64,000 nucleotides of DNA, from contig CM034240.1 in NCBI GenBank assembly GCA_019916065.1, forward strand, positions 33,121,149-33,185,148. Reading direction: 5' to 3'. The first letter of the stretch is position 1, and each line of letters begins with the position of its first letter. Below are positions 26,125 through 39,149 of the stretch, piece by piece. A model generated the notes under the pieces. It searched no databases. It saw only the letters and a program-made list of their open reading frames with translations, and had not been told where the DNA came from. Source of the DNA: Vitellaria paradoxa. Its lineage: Eukaryota > Streptophyta > Magnoliopsida > Ericales > Sapotaceae. The translations under genes were made by a program, and so were the position numbers.

Positions 26125-26262
26125 GCAAAAAAGCAAAAGCTCTCAATGAAAGCACAACATTGGTTCGGAAAGCAAAAGCTCTCACTGAAAGCCCAACATT
26201 GATTCGAAAAGCAAAAGCTCTTAATGAAAGCACAACATTGGTTCGAAAAGCAAAAGCTCTCG
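26125..26262 (+). repeat. 39-bp tandem repeat
   Basis: A unit beginning AAGCAAAAGCTCTC and ending CAACATTGGTTCG is repeated three times plus a partial fourth copy, with few differences. Confidence 0.92.
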
Positions 26263-28124
26263 CATTCATATAAAAATTAAAGGTAGCTGAGCTCACTAAG
26301 TTATGTAGAAAGTGACTCTTTCATATTTAAAAGCTGTGCCAATTTTACTTGAAAGTTTGACTTACTTGATTAAAGCAATCTATTGTTTGATATTACTATA
26401 TAAATAGTTTTTGAAAAGCTTGATCATTTCATGAGGAAATCTCAGTCAAAGATAGTAGAAGTCTGATTAAAGCATATCCATGAGATCATTCTAATTAAGC
26501 TCATTTCAGAAAGCCAATTCCCAAGCATGTTCTGGCTCGGGACATCTCAAAAAATGTACTTCCGAGGTTGTTCTTAACTTGGTTTATTTTAGAAAGCTAT
26601 GTCCCGACTTTATTTGGGTTAGGTTGTCTACAGAAGCATTTTCCCGAGGTCATTTTTGAAAGCTATTTCTCGAGCATATTCGAAAAGCATATCCTATTGG
26701 CTGGATTCAATTTGAAAGCATATTATCAAGTGCATTATGGTGAGATTCAATTTAAAAGCTTATCCACAAGCAATTGATGGTGAGATTCAATTCATAAGCA
26801 TATTTCTAGTAGAGTTTATTGCAAAAAGCTTATTTTCGAGCAAGAGGAAATCCCCACTTCTAAGCAAGTGCAAATTCCTAGGCAAGAGTGAGAGTTTATT
26901 CTCAAGAAACGGTAATACTGATTATTATTAACAAGTAATTCCCAAGGAAATGTGATCCCAAGCAAATAATTTCTGAGCAAGTTATCCTCTATAAAGTTTA
27001 ATATGAGCAGAGAATATTACTGAGCACATTATTTTGAGGAGGAGCATGTTACTTCAGGAGAGGAAAGTTATTCTGGAGCATAGTATGATTCAAGTAAACG
27101 TGTTCCCGAACGGCACATACCGAACAGTGTATCATTATTAACAACAGAAAAGTACTCCTAACCAAGCATATACCCGAACAACATATCCTGAGAATAAAGC
27201 AGATTCCCAAACAATGTACTCCACCGACCGAGCAGAACGTGTCATAGTAAAGCAAACCTTGTTGATCCAAAGGAGAACACGGTGTACACAGCAAGAGTGC
27301 CAAGCGCATCCCTAATTGGAGTGCTATTCACTTCAAAAGCTTATTTTCAAGTGAGACTGAACGTTCAATCCCAAGCAGGATGAAAAATTCATTCTTAAAA
27401 GTCCATTCCAACAGGTGCAAAGGCAAGACTAAAAGTCCATTTTTGGAAGTTCATTTCCGAAGTGAGCGCAAAAGTAAGAATTAAGGTCTATTATCAAGTA
27501 AGTAATTCCTATGGAAGAGAAATCCCGAGTAAGTTACTCCCTAAGTAAGCATTTCCCGAGCAATTTTACCCCCCTACTAGCAGGTGTTTGAACAAGTGTG
27601 ATTCATGAGCAGATCAAAAGCTATCTCGAGTGTATCAAAAGCCATTCTTGAGCAGATGAAAAGTAATTCTTGTGCAGACAAAGAATTCCCAAGCATGAGG
27701 AAAGCTATGCTGAGCATATTGAAATCCATATCGAGCATATCTGCATCATGCCAAGCACATCGAAATGTATAAAGCTATGCAGAGCATGTTCTTCCTCAAG
27801 CACAGTGAGCACTTCCTCCCCAAGCATGTTCTTTCCCGAATCAAAGAAAAGTTATCAATCCCAACCAAGTTCCTCCCCCGGAGGAAGTTATCCCGAGCAA
27901 TTACTCCCACCTTAGCTAGAATATATGTATCCCAAGTAAGCCTCCCCAAGCAAATGCATTCCCCTTAGCGTAAGGCACATCACTCGAGGAATAGCGTACC
28001 CAAGAGCAAGGTTATCTCCCAAACAAAGCTAGTCATCTGGAGCACTACAACAAAACTATTCCAAAGTAGATCACGTTATTCCCAAGCAGAACACGTTATC
28101 TCCTGGCAGAGCTTGTATCCCGAG

Positions 28125-28345
28125 CTAGGCTTCTCTCCTCAAGCGAAGTTTAAAGCATACCTGAGCTCGGCCTCTCTCCTCCAGCAAAGTCTAAAGCATA
28201 CCCGAGCTCAGCCTCTCTCCTCTAGCCAAGTTTGAAGCACATCTTAAACTCGGATCTCTCTCTCCCGAGCATGGTTTAAAGCACATCTTGAGGTAGGCTC
28301 TCTCTCCCGAGCATGGTTTAAGGCATATCTTGAGGTCGGCTATCT
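28125..28345 (+). repeat. Degenerate 50-57 bp tandem repeat
   Basis: About four imperfect copies of CCCGAGCTCGGCCTCTCTCC followed by an AGCAAAGTTTAAAGCATA-type segment. The GAGCA word is part of the unit. Confidence 0.75.
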
Positions 28346-30549
28346 TTTCACTGAGCAGAGCATGGTTGTCCTCCCGAGTAAGGATGAAGTCTATCATTGA
28401 GCAAGTTAAAGCACATCACTAAGTAAGGTTAGTGTCTCCAAACAAGATAACAACTATGTAAAACTAGCCCTGAGCATGGCATCTCTCCTCGAGCAATGTT
28501 ATTTGTCGTTAGAAGTATCCCGAGCAAGATAAAGGCGTCCCTGAGTAAGGTTATTACTCTGTAAAGGTATTCTCGAGCAAAATTATCAATGTTTAAACAC
28601 TTATTTATATTCAAGCAAAGCCACACTTACTATGTCCGAGGAAAAAAGTCCAAAAAAGTGATGAACATAAGCTTATTTTGCAATTCTGACCATCGTAAAC
28701 TACCATAGGGAATTTGGTCACATAGATCTCGAAAAAATACAGGAAATCGATACCAAGATCACCTAAATCGGACACCCAAGCAAAAAGTTATGATCATTTG
28801 AAGTTTTCATAGTATAAAGTCCAATTTAGTTTGTTTCCTCTCTTCTTTTACCCTGCCAGCATTGTTGAGAGTATTTGCTAGTTAACGATCTTAAAAGCAG
28901 ATCATATTTCACTGATTTCTCTTGCCTTTTTGATGACCGAGCCCTGATCATGTTCAAACAAAATTATCGAAGCTCTGATTTTGGCCTTTTGATCAAGCAA
29001 ATGTTGTATTTAAAGCATGATCTTATTTATGGATGCTCAGGTTCTTTCACATGACTTTTAGCTAGAGTGTTAAAGCATTCTCAATATAATTGTCATCTCT
29101 AAGTATTTTACTTATGAAATCAGAGAGCTTACAATTATTTGATCATGGCTCACATGTAAGCTATCTATATGATTTAAAGTCTATAAGTGTGAATAAATGA
29201 TCACATTTGCTATTACTCGGTATATTTAAAGCATATCCACTTTGGGGGCACACATACACTCCTTGGATACCTAAAATTCTAGAAGTTGATGAGTTAGAAT
29301 TACCTTCTTACGTCAGGGTCATTCTATTTAATGTTTAGCCATTAAGACATGGTCGAAACACATTCATCATGATATAGAATGGAAGAGGATAGTTTTAAGG
29401 CTATGTGAGATGTTTCAAAAACAACTTCAATTCCTTGTGTTACCCACATAAATGTCCATTAATTATACTGGAAGATCGGTCGGACAGTAGTCAGTACAAA
29501 ACCAAATTCATTAATTGTTTTAGTACAAAATCAAAATTGTGCAGCTGTGCAAGGTTCTCAACTTTGTATATGTCCACTATTACATCCATGTATTACCCTC
29601 GCAAAGATTGCCCAACCCATAAATATGGCTAAGAGTAGCTCCTACTTGCGGCAAACTGACACCGGGACAAGTCGGTTGATCATTCAAATGAGGACACCTC
29701 ATTTCTTCAAGATAATTACCTCTTCTTTGGCTGTTACGCATTTCAAAGCCGATCACCTCTAGCAGCTTGAACGCCAAATGGTTTAAGAAGAATTATATAG
29801 AGCTATATTAAGCCTACCGGCACAGTAAAGGCAAACTAAAGTTCTCTGATCAACATCCACACTATGCTGAACAGCCTTGCAGACAAAAGGTTATTCAAAA
29901 TAGAATCATCTCTAGCTCATATCGTTCAAGTTCAATTCTTAAGTTCTTTAGAGTTTGATACTCAAGCTCAAGCTTAAGTTTTGCCTTTCCTCTGCCAAAC
30001 TTGATTAAGAAGGTTTTCAATGCCAAAATTGTACCATTTGTTACTTAACTCAAGACAGCCAGGTACATCATTTTTTGCAGTATATACAAGATAGTAAAAG
30101 TGTCATCATTACAGTAGCGCAAGTTATATTCTTGAATTCAAGTACATCCTGCTTTTAAATTATTTACTTTCTTTCTTTTATTGCCAAAGGTGACACATGA
30201 GTTGATGATTCATTAGCATATTAATTCTTAAAGTACCATTACGCATGTGGTAGCAGGAAAAGTTATAGAAAATTGAAGTAATGAGAAACTCTCCATATGC
30301 CCATGACTTTACATATTTATTTACGTACGTGAATCAATTAAGCATGAGTTTATCTTTGCATCTCATAAAGAACATAAACTGTTTACACCGTTGTTAAGTC
30401 TATCTATGCAATGCTGCACACTTCCATTGTTGATGAATTCAAATCTTTGGGCACATATTGTTGCTATTAATACAGAAAAGATAGAGGTTTATAAGCTGTA
30501 CTCAACTATGCTCGGGTAGTAAATTATCCCGACCAGAGTGGGAGCATAA

Positions 30550-31126
30550 TGTGAGGTTCAAAGATATCTCCTCGACCACAATAGAGTGTCCCCGATCACA
30601 ATAATGCACCCCCAACCAGGAGGTATATTCTAGTTGAATTGGGACTAAATAGTTTGCTAGTGACGTTGTGTAATTACTTTACTTACTATACTTAAGTACA
30701 ACAGGAGAAAAGGTCTACAGAGTATGTACAACAAAGTCACCTCTACACGGCTCCCAAAGCTTGTATCATCAAGCATTTAATGTTAGCCACCCGCCTCTAT
30801 TTTAAGTCATATCAAAGTAAAACAATGGTCAAATCAATAAAAAGTATGTCACACACTCCATCTATAAATACCAAAAATGAAGACAAGGTAAGGGGCTTTT
30901 TCAGCTCTTTTTCTCTCATCCTCTTCTCTCTCTCTCTATTTGTTTACATGAGCTTATTATCTGTATGAGTTACTGACTTAAGTATCGGAGTATCCTTGGT
31001 CGGGGATCAAATCCGACCGCTTTATTTCACCATTGTTTTACATGCAGGTCGCCGCCGAGAGAGATATCCATGAACAAAGGAGAGAAGGGGTCTACGGAGA
31101 AAGAGAGTAAAAAATATCGCCGAACA
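30550..31126 (+). repeat. 3' LTR of the LARD-like element
   Basis: 577 bp, TGTGAGGTTC...GCCGAACA, preceded by a purine tract (30537-30549) and followed by AGTGT. Confidence 0.95.
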
Positions 31127-31131
31127 AGTGT

Positions 31132-33752
31132 ATTCATGTCATATTGTCTTTATGACTTCTTTCAATAATTTCAAATCATTTTTCAATGAGTACATTATTA
31201 ATATTGCCATCCACTCCCATATAATTTGTGATTATAGCAACCATAACTTCATTTTTTTCATTTTAGTTTTTTTTAGTCTTATATATCTTTTTGTTTTTAA
31301 CCAAAACCTTGATATATATATATATATATACACACATACTAGCGAATAATATGACCTATGACATTCTTCGACTCAAATTAAATACCCACGTATTTGAAAT
31401 TGAAGTGTGTTAGTATATTTTTTTTTTCAAAAATCCAAAATAAATTCCCTCTTCAAAAATTTAAATATTTTATCTTTCTCAATGCAACGCTTCAAATATC
31501 ATTATTAAGTTTAACTAAATAATTTATTAAAATGTCAAGTGACTTAAAAATTAGACAAGAGTTTGAGAGAAAGTTTTGGTTTGTAAAAAATATTAGCCAT
31601 TTATTGAAAAACAAAATTTAATCTTAAGTTTGTGAGAAGGGTATTTTTAAACTGTGTTGTGTTTTATTATATAGAATTACTTGATAGCTTTTAGAAATAC
31701 GAGTTACCCATAAGTGAATTTTTTTATTTTTTATTTTTTGCAATCTTGTTATTTATGAATATAGATAAATAACATGTCTAAAATTTATCAAAAAAAAGTT
31801 AAATTTTAATAAAGAGGTCATAAAAACAAATCTAAAACAAAAAAACTAAAGCACGTGGTTCCAAACTAAACCCAAAATTAATGTTAAGAGACCGATTTCG
31901 CGGCAGCAGACTAAGTGCAAACATTTGTATTGGTTGCATTGATGGACCAAATACAGTTGAAGTTGAAATTAAGAGAAAGGGGGCCTTCGCGTATTCAGAC
32001 AATTAATGCCTTGGTCTATTTCAAGTCTGGTCCAAAATAATTATTGTTGTCACCGAACATCGGTGCATGCACCTTCCTCCTCTCATCTATAGTCTCCAAG
32101 CTATAAATTTTAACAAATTTTAAAAATATTTTAAAAATTATTATTTTTTATTACAAACTTACAATTTATCTTACTTTTTATCACTCTAAAAACGTCCGTA
32201 ATTAAAAGAGGCATCTCTTATTTTCTTGTAATCCGAAAGAGTTGAATGGGTAAAGCCATATTATTGTTGAAGGATCTAAGGCTTCGTTTGGCTCTTAAAA
32301 TTCATTTTTTTATTTGTATTTTTTTCGTCTTATATAATTTTTTCACTAAATTTTAATTTTTTAAAAGTTGTGACTTTTAGATATATTAATGGCATTCGTA
32401 AAATAAAAAAATAAATCAAAAACTTATTAATGTTCATTTGGGTAAAAATTAAAAAAAATAAAAAAAATTAGTTTCTTTTTCTTCTTTACTCAAACAAATT
32501 GCTTTTGACTCAATCAACATTAATTTTTCTTATTTTTCTACGAGTATGATTAATACATCTAAAAATTTTAACTTTAAAAAAAATCAAATTTTTGGTAAAA
32601 AAATCATATAAGATAAAAAAAAATTATAAAAAAAAAACTAAAAATTAGTTTTTCTGTATGTAAACTAAATCTTTGGTATTATTTGGTTAAGAATGACAAA
32701 AATACTTGTGTCAGATGAGTATTCGCATTATCCTCTTTGTTTAGAGCGGGTTTGAAGATACTATTTGCGAGGATAGATATAAAAATTTTGTATAATCTTT
32801 AAAATGGGGTACGAAAATAATAATTTTCATCATATATACTCGATACCCTTTTGCATCTAACTTGCTTATTAATTATATTTATATAATATAAAATGTTAAT
32901 ATATAATATTATTTCATTTAAAATATATATAATTTTTATTTTGAATAATATTTATAAACCTTTTTTTAATTATACTTTAATTGGGGACGCAGTAGAGGGA
33001 GAATTTCATAATGAAGATGAAGGTGGATTACCAAAGGGGACGCATAATCCCTTCGCCAAATGCGCCTTATTGACATTCATATGTATGGTTTCAATTAAGT
33101 TTACAGAACTAGATAAATACTTTTTAATTAATGGTACTCAAAACTTTGGAACAAAATAATCAGATATATATTAATATATCAAAATCATATGTTATTGATT
33201 TCTTTTTCAATTAAAGTGTATTTAAATATATTTTTAAATAATGTATATTCATAAATCACCATATCAAACTTTTTTCAGTCCTACTCAAAAATAAAGCATG
33301 CATGCCTGTGGTGGCTGTGGGCGAACTCCTGGTCTAGCGTGGAGAATAAAAGTGCGCTGAGCATGGGGGTGGTGGGGTTTAAAAAGTTTTCAGGTAAATG
33401 ACTTGAGAAGAAAAGAATCTTAATTTAGCAGGCCTTTTAAGTTAACAGCTAGCTAGCTAGCCAGTGCAAATCTTCAACTTAAAAACAAAGCGACAACCTT
33501 TTTGCAGCATTCTATTCTTGACAGTCCGATTCCATTTATCATCAACTGTCTCTCAGTCTCTGATGAGCTAGGGGAATATTTTAATCTTTTTTATACAGAC
33601 GATTCTCACTGCCCTTCGAAGTCTCCAATAAAGGTTGGGGAATCAATATTCAAAGATAGCGGCATATATATATATATATCACCAAATCCGAGAGACGGTT
33701 GGATGTTAAAAAAAAAAAAAGGAAAAAAAGAAAAAGAAAAAAGAAATGGGAG
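31132..33752. other. Intergenic stretch, no gene seen
   Basis: It contains a family A MITE (32103-32200), an inverted-repeat-like AT-rich segment starting GGCTTCGTTTGGCTC (32282-32680), a (TA)n run (31313-31332) and short ORFs without recognisable content (32893-33159, 33502-33756). Confidence 0.55.
32103..32200 (+). mobile_element. MITE family A fragment
   Basis: TTTTTATTACAAACTTACAATTT-type core, ending CACTCTAAAAACGTCC. The left end is worn. Confidence 0.4.
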
Positions 33753-33771
33753 ATGACTAATATCAACTTTG

Positions 33772-33935
33772 GGAGTTATCTCAACTGATTACACCTTAAG
33801 TGTCATTAATTCGAGTTTTTTTTTTGAGTTACTGGAGATTCACCCAGCCGTTAACTTTAGATCTTTTAGGGATTAATCGAGATGTACGCAAACTAACCTG
33901 AACACCTTAATATATCCCAAAAAAAAAAAAAAAAA
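33772..33935 (+). mobile_element. SINE with long target-site duplication
   Basis: A 164-bp body starts GAGTTATCTCAACTGATTAC, has an AATTCGAGT degenerate B-box region and ends in about 17 A residues (33918-33935). It is flanked by ATGACTAATATCAACTTTG (33753-33771) and ATGACTAATATCACTTTG (33936-33953), an 18-19 bp duplication with one base missing. The poly(A) tail and long duplication are the marks of LINE-machinery retroposition. The 3' block, a GATTAATCGAGATGTACGC segment, resembles plant tRNA-derived SINEs. Confidence 0.85.
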
Positions 33936-33953
33936 ATGACTAATATCACTTTG

Positions 33954-36424
33954 ATATTAGTCATTTGACATTAGAGTTGTGAGTTCCAATTAAAATCATA
34001 TGGTTTATAACAAAAATAAATTTAAAAACTTTTATTTAAAATTTTTAAATTTATTTTTATTATGAATTATTCGATCTTAAGTGGACAATTCACAAAGTAA
34101 GATCGTTCATAACAAAAATAAATTTAAAATTTTTCATTTAAAATTTTTAAATTTATTTTTATTTTAAATTATCCGATCTTAATTAGACAGTTCACAAATT
34201 CAATGTCCCATAAGTAATGTAATGTAAAAGTAATATTAGCCTACTTAGGGCCCGATTGGATGATACTAAAATTTCAAGGGATAAATTTTAGATGGGGTTT
34301 AAGATAAAATGGGGTATTATTTTTAGAGAGTTGGCCCACATTGATGTGATGTTTATGAAAGGAGATAACTTTTAACTTGGTTTGGATGTTTTATAAATAA
34401 GAGGGGGTGAATGATGAAAAAACAGTCAAATAACTCTTTTGCCCTTATGGTGTCCCAAACTTGATCACCCATTAAATTAAATATTAAATTGTAAAACCCA
34501 CTCCATTTAATTATTTTTGAACAATTTGAAATTATATTATTTATTTCATTGAAAATTTAATTTGTTATAAATTTATTTAAACAAATTTTTTTAAATATAT
34601 ACTTTTGAATAGTTAGTTATTGTCTAATTTTATTTTTAATTATATTTATTTTGATTTGTTGGCTTACCTATTATTTTTTTGCTAATATTATATTTATTTT
34701 GATCAAATTAATGAGGATTAAAAAAATGTCAAAATAATACCCATTCCTCCCAGATAAAATTTGGCCAGGGTCAAACCCGTCCAAAAATTATCCAAGAGAA
34801 GCTTGCGCGAGACGGAAAGCGAAACCGGAAGGGGGGAAAATTTTTTCTTGCCAAATCATGGCAAAACGTGAGGTCCACAAGTAAAACGTTTCACGCCTCT
34901 CTTTTCCCGCATCCAAGCGAAATCTTAAATTTAAAAAAAAACAAAAAAAAGTGCTTTGGGGCACCGTTGATTACCTTTTAATTTTCCAGCAATATTATGA
35001 TCACCCGATGAAATGTCATTATTACCCCCTTAGAAATAGAAAAAGGTTCGGTGAGAGTGTGGGCTGCAATTCTCTTTCCAACCTAACCCCATCAAATAAT
35101 TCCTACTCCCACCCGATAACGCGCGTTTCGTCTTTGGGAGAGGGGCTTGTCAACTTTACTAAAATCAATAATATTTTTATTATTTTATTTTAAAAAATAA
35201 GACACAAAATAAAATACATTCAGATTAATTATTAATTAAAAATATAAAATAAAATAAATAAAATATTAAAAAATAAGTATTTTAAAACTAATATTTAAAC
35301 TTTTTTTTGACGTGAGATTAGTAATAGAGCTTTTGTAATTTTAAACTTAATTAAGATTAAAAATTTTATTCTAATCCTGTCTTGGCCCGAAACATAACAA
35401 AATATTATAATATTTTTTTCTCATTCTTGTCACGTTAAACTAAAATTAGATCAAGTTTTTCAATTAACATGTCTCAGTATCATCTTTACTTAAAAATAAA
35501 TACCAATTATGTTTTTGATGAGTATAATGTTACAATTTTGGTACGTAAGAGTTGTAAATGATCAAATACAAGGTACATGCCATGGCATTGGACACATTTT
35601 TTTTTTAACCGAAAATGTTCGTTTAATTTTATGCATATTTTGATTAATTTTTAAAATTATAAAATTAACGATCAGATAAATTTTTCAAAAATACCTACAA
35701 ACAGCACTATAATTTTCTAAGCATGCTTAGGAAGTTAGGTTAACAACTGAATAAAGCGACAACTCTCGTAAAGTCCGGTCAAAAAGACAGAAGGAGAACT
35801 CTTCATTTTACAGGCGATTCTTCCGCTGATTATGGGCTTTTCTTACTTTGTTAATTTGACAATCACGAGCTTTTCGAACCCTGGACTGGCGGAAATTGAA
35901 AATTACCATTTCCGCATCCTTTTCTGGGAGAATTACTTCCATTTCTTACTCGGAGTAGTTGCATCTCATTTTCCCATACTACAGTTACCAAACGACAATT
36001 TTCATTATCATAATCAAGTTTGTTGCATTTCCACTTTCGGAGAAAAAAAAAAATCAAAATGAAATCAAAATCAAAAGCTTAAAAAACTTGAAGTCTTCTC
36101 CTTTTATCTCTACCTCCAAAGAATTAACGTTGCGCATGTGTCGATTTGTTGTTTGGATGGCAAAAAAATATGAAAAAATGTATAAAAATTTAATATAAAA
36201 GTGATATATGATTAAATTTGATTAGATAGAAGTTCAAAAAATTAGTAAAAATTTGTAAGTTTTGATTGATTTTAGTAAACCAAACACTTCCGTGACTGTT
36301 TGGAAAAAAAAAGTTTTTTAATTTTTTTAAAATGACCAAATTTACTCTCTTACATTTTAAATTTCTTTTAAATCTTGAATGACAAAAATGTCAAATTAAT
36401 AAAAAAACTAAAAAGATAGCTATT
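33954..36424. other. Intergenic stretch with MITE-like segments
   Basis: A TAGGGCCCGATTGGATGAT end at about 34247 looks like the start of a hAT-type MITE whose other end I could not fix. 34930-35160 and 35750-36030 are less AT-rich but show no recognisable coding sequence. A family B MITE lies at 36150-36290. Confidence 0.5.
36150..36290 (+). mobile_element. MITE family B copy
   Basis: Starts TTGTTTGGATGG and ends AGTAAACCAAACAC. Core TTTAATATAAAAGTGATAT. Confidence 0.55.
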
Positions 36425-37515
36425 AAGGCTCCATTTGGCAATATTTCCATTTTTGTTTTTCTGTCTATATTTTTAAATTTTTGTAAACTGATAACAAAAA
36501 CGTATTTGTTAAATTTATTTATATTTTTTTGTTTTTAAAAAAACAAAAAGTTAAACCGAGAAGCACAAACAGGAAAAAAATATTTTTACTTTATTTTTTT
36601 TGTTTCAAATATTTTGTCAATTATGATATTTTGTCTATTTTTGCTGAATTATATTAAAATAAATTATTTTATTTAAATATTTTATTAAACTAAAATTATT
36701 TTTAATAAATTATATAAATAAGTTAATTTAATTTAATTATCTAAATTAATATGTAATAGATTTTTTTAATTCATTTTTTGATAAATAATATAATACAATT
36801 AATTAATTAATTAAATTAATTAATATGAGATATATTTTATTAATTTTAATAGATAATAAAATTAATTTAATTTAATTAATTTAATTTAACAATTGATTTA
36901 ATTTCATTAATTTAACAGGTATAAATTTATTTTATTAATTATATTTAATAAATATTACAATTAAATTATGAAAATTATTATTAAATATATTTTATTTAGT
37001 TGTTTTTAATAAATAATATAATTAAATTATAATTAATATATTTTATATTTATTGAATAAATGATATAATAATAATATTTTATTCAATTATTTTAAATAAA
37101 TAATTATATTAAATTATAATTAATATATTTTATATTTACTTTATTAAATGATATAACTATATTTTATTCAATTATTTTTAATGAATAATATATTTAAATT
37201 ATAATTTAATATATTTTATATTTATTGAATTAAATTATTTTAATAAATAATTAAATTAAATTAATTAATTTAATTAATTTACTTCTTAATTAATTTGAGA
37301 TAAATTTTATTAAATTCTATTAATTTTTGAAAAAATTAACAAAATTAAATATTTTATTCAAATAGTGAATTAATAATCGTAAACAGAATTGTGTTTCCAA
37401 ATACAGTTTTAGTTTTCATTTCAATAAAAAAAAAATAACAACAGAAAACAAAAAATAAAAAATATAAACAGATAAATAAAAATAGAAAAATGATAGCGTT
37501 ACCAAACGATTCTTA
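36425..37515. mobile_element. 1.1-kb AT-rich element with long imperfect terminal inverted repeats
   Basis: The left end AAGGCTCCATTTGGCAATAT and the reverse of the right end, AAGAATCGTTTGGTAACGCT, stay similar for about 50 bp, through a TTTTTNTATTTATCTGTTTAT-like stretch. The interior is almost pure A/T with repeated AATTAATTAA and ATATTTTATATTTA words. No transposase is present. The target duplication is unclear, so the superfamily is not assigned. Confidence 0.6.
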
Positions 37516-38335
37516 AACAACTAATTTTTTTTTCTCTTTCCACACACAAAAAAGGGAAATAACTTTTTAATAGTTAACAAAAAAAAATCAGTTGCGAATC
37601 CTGCATTATGACACACAAAAAAAAAAAAAAAAAAAAAACAATAAAAAAAGATAAAATTTTGATTAAACAAGTCACTTAAGAAAAAATAAGATTTAAAAAA
37701 ATTGGTTATTTTAGCTCCCAAACAGGCTCTTAGCTTCTTCAACATGCACGTAGACGAAAAACATATACAGCTTCTGTTAGGGACACTAAATAACTCTAAA
37801 AAATTTTAAAAAATTCTAACAAAACCTCTAACTTTTAACCTTCATCAATTAAAAAAATATATATTTATTATTAAGAAAATAACAAAATCAGTAATTATAT
37901 TGTCCAAAAATAAATAAATAAATAAATTGTCAAATAATAATGCATCTCTCAAAATTCAAAATAACATTTATTGTGGCATGTTAAAATTCGTTCAAACAGG
38001 CCATTAAGATTCGTTCTAACGGATTTTGGATTTTTCGAATGAATTTTGATCTGGCAAAATTTATTCGAATAGGCCATTGACCATCATTTCGGACGGACTT
38101 TAAATTTTTATCAGCAGTGTGTTGTGACACAGCTGTAAAAAGTTTCAAAAAACTCAAAAAAAAAAAAAAAATTCTAAAGTTTATAATTTTCTCCAATAAA
38201 ATTTTATCATGTGTTACTTTTATACAATTTTTAACAACTTTTTTGTTAACTCAAACACTAATACTATAAAAAAAATTAAAAAAAATTAAAAAAAACTCTA
38301 AAAATTACTTCACCCTCCCAACACTAAAAAGCTGC

Positions 38336-38493
38336 AAGGTTGTTTGGTTGAAAAATAAATTGAGGAAAAAAATACAGTAAAAATACAAAGACGTGACGTA
38401 AAAATGATATGTGTTAAAATTTTATTGAAAGAAAATATAAAAAGTAGTTAAAATTTGATGACTTTTAATATTTTTTTTGGTCTGCCAAATAGG
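38336..38493 (+). mobile_element. MITE family B copy
   Basis: Starts GGTTGTTTGGTTG and ends GGTCTGCCAAATAGG. Core GACGTAAAAATGATATGTG. Confidence 0.5.
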
Positions 38494-38753
38494 CCAACTT
38501 ACCCTTCTAAAATTTTTTATTAAAATTTAAAGTTTCAAACCAGTCCACAAATTAACACCCAAGGACGTGCCTCCGAAAAAGAGAAGAAAAAAAATCTTAA
38601 AGTCTTAATTATAGATTTTGTAATTTATACAGACAAACGACAACAGAGCGAGAAGCATTCTCCCAGCGGTAGGGCCCTTTGATGTGCCACAGCCCGTAAT
38701 TTTCAGAGCCCCCCCCCCCCCCGGGCCCTCCCCCCTTCAATTTTCCAAATTAA

Positions 38754-38930
38754 TAAAGGGTTTGTTTGAAATAAGAAAAAATGAGATAAATTGAGATAAA
38801 TTGTAGTTTGGGGAGAGTTCGTAATACATACAGTGAGAGAAAAAAATTGATGTGATATAAAGTTAACAGAGATTTATAAAAATTTTTAGAGATTTTTAGT
38901 AAATTATTGCACACCAAACGCAGCCAAAAC
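38754..38930 (-). mobile_element. MITE family A copy
   Basis: Begins AAAGGGTTTGTTTG and ends CACACCAAACGCAGCC. Core GTTCGTAATACATACAGTGAG.. on this strand. Confidence 0.55.
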
Positions 38931-39149
38931 GTTCTGGTATCCCTCTTATTTTTTTCTTCCCGAAAATTAAATGTAAGAGAGAAATTGTCTTTGCAAGTGG
39001 GAGCACAGCAGAGGCACGCATCTACAGAAAATCGTACCGACGATGCTGGGGGTGCAAGCAAAAGATTGGGATATCCGCTCGATTACGACACTAGCATTGC
39101 AGAGAGCACCAGAGAGATACGAAAGAACTACTTCCTGTCTTTTTATCAT

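Larger units (their letters stand above)
24164..30536 (+). other. Coding-free interior built of repeats, GAGCA-rich
   Basis: From about 24540 to 28640 the words CGAGCA, TGAGCA, AAGCA and GAGTA recur every 15-40 bases, several dozen times by eye. They are set in short degenerate units such as CGAGCA-n-TATT and CCCGAGCAAG. Spacing is irregular and no frame stays open, so the pattern is not a protein repeat. Discrete tandem arrays are embedded (25035, 25697, 26131, 28130). From 28640 to 30536 the repeat pattern fades into unremarkable AT-rich sequence. The 155-codon ORF at 24866-25333 spans a non-triplet duplication and matches nothing I recognise. Confidence 0.7.
23568..31126 (+). mobile_element. 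Non-autonomous LTR retrotransposon (LARD-like)
   Basis: 7559 bp between perfect AGTGT repeats (23563-23567 and 31127-31131). It has two 577-bp LTRs with TG...CA ends, a primer-binding site directly after the 5' LTR and a polypurine tract (GTGGGAGCATAA) before the 3' LTR at 30550. The 6.4-kb interior has no gag, protease, RT, RNase H or integrase in any frame, so proteins must come from another element. The primer site type occurs in Ty3/gypsy elements of the Tat/Athila group. The LTRs differ at about 65 of 577 sites by eye, mostly transitions, so the insertion is old. The interior consists of tandem arrays and a dispersed GAGCA word. Confidence 0.93.
37516..39144. other. Intergenic stretch left of the Tat element
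   Basis: It holds homopolymer runs (A at 37617-37638 and 38154-38170, C at 38708-38722), a family B copy (38336) and a family A copy (38754). 38935-39140 is less AT-rich and might be the edge of a gene or promoter cut by the Tat insertion, but no coding sequence is recognisable. Confidence 0.5.
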
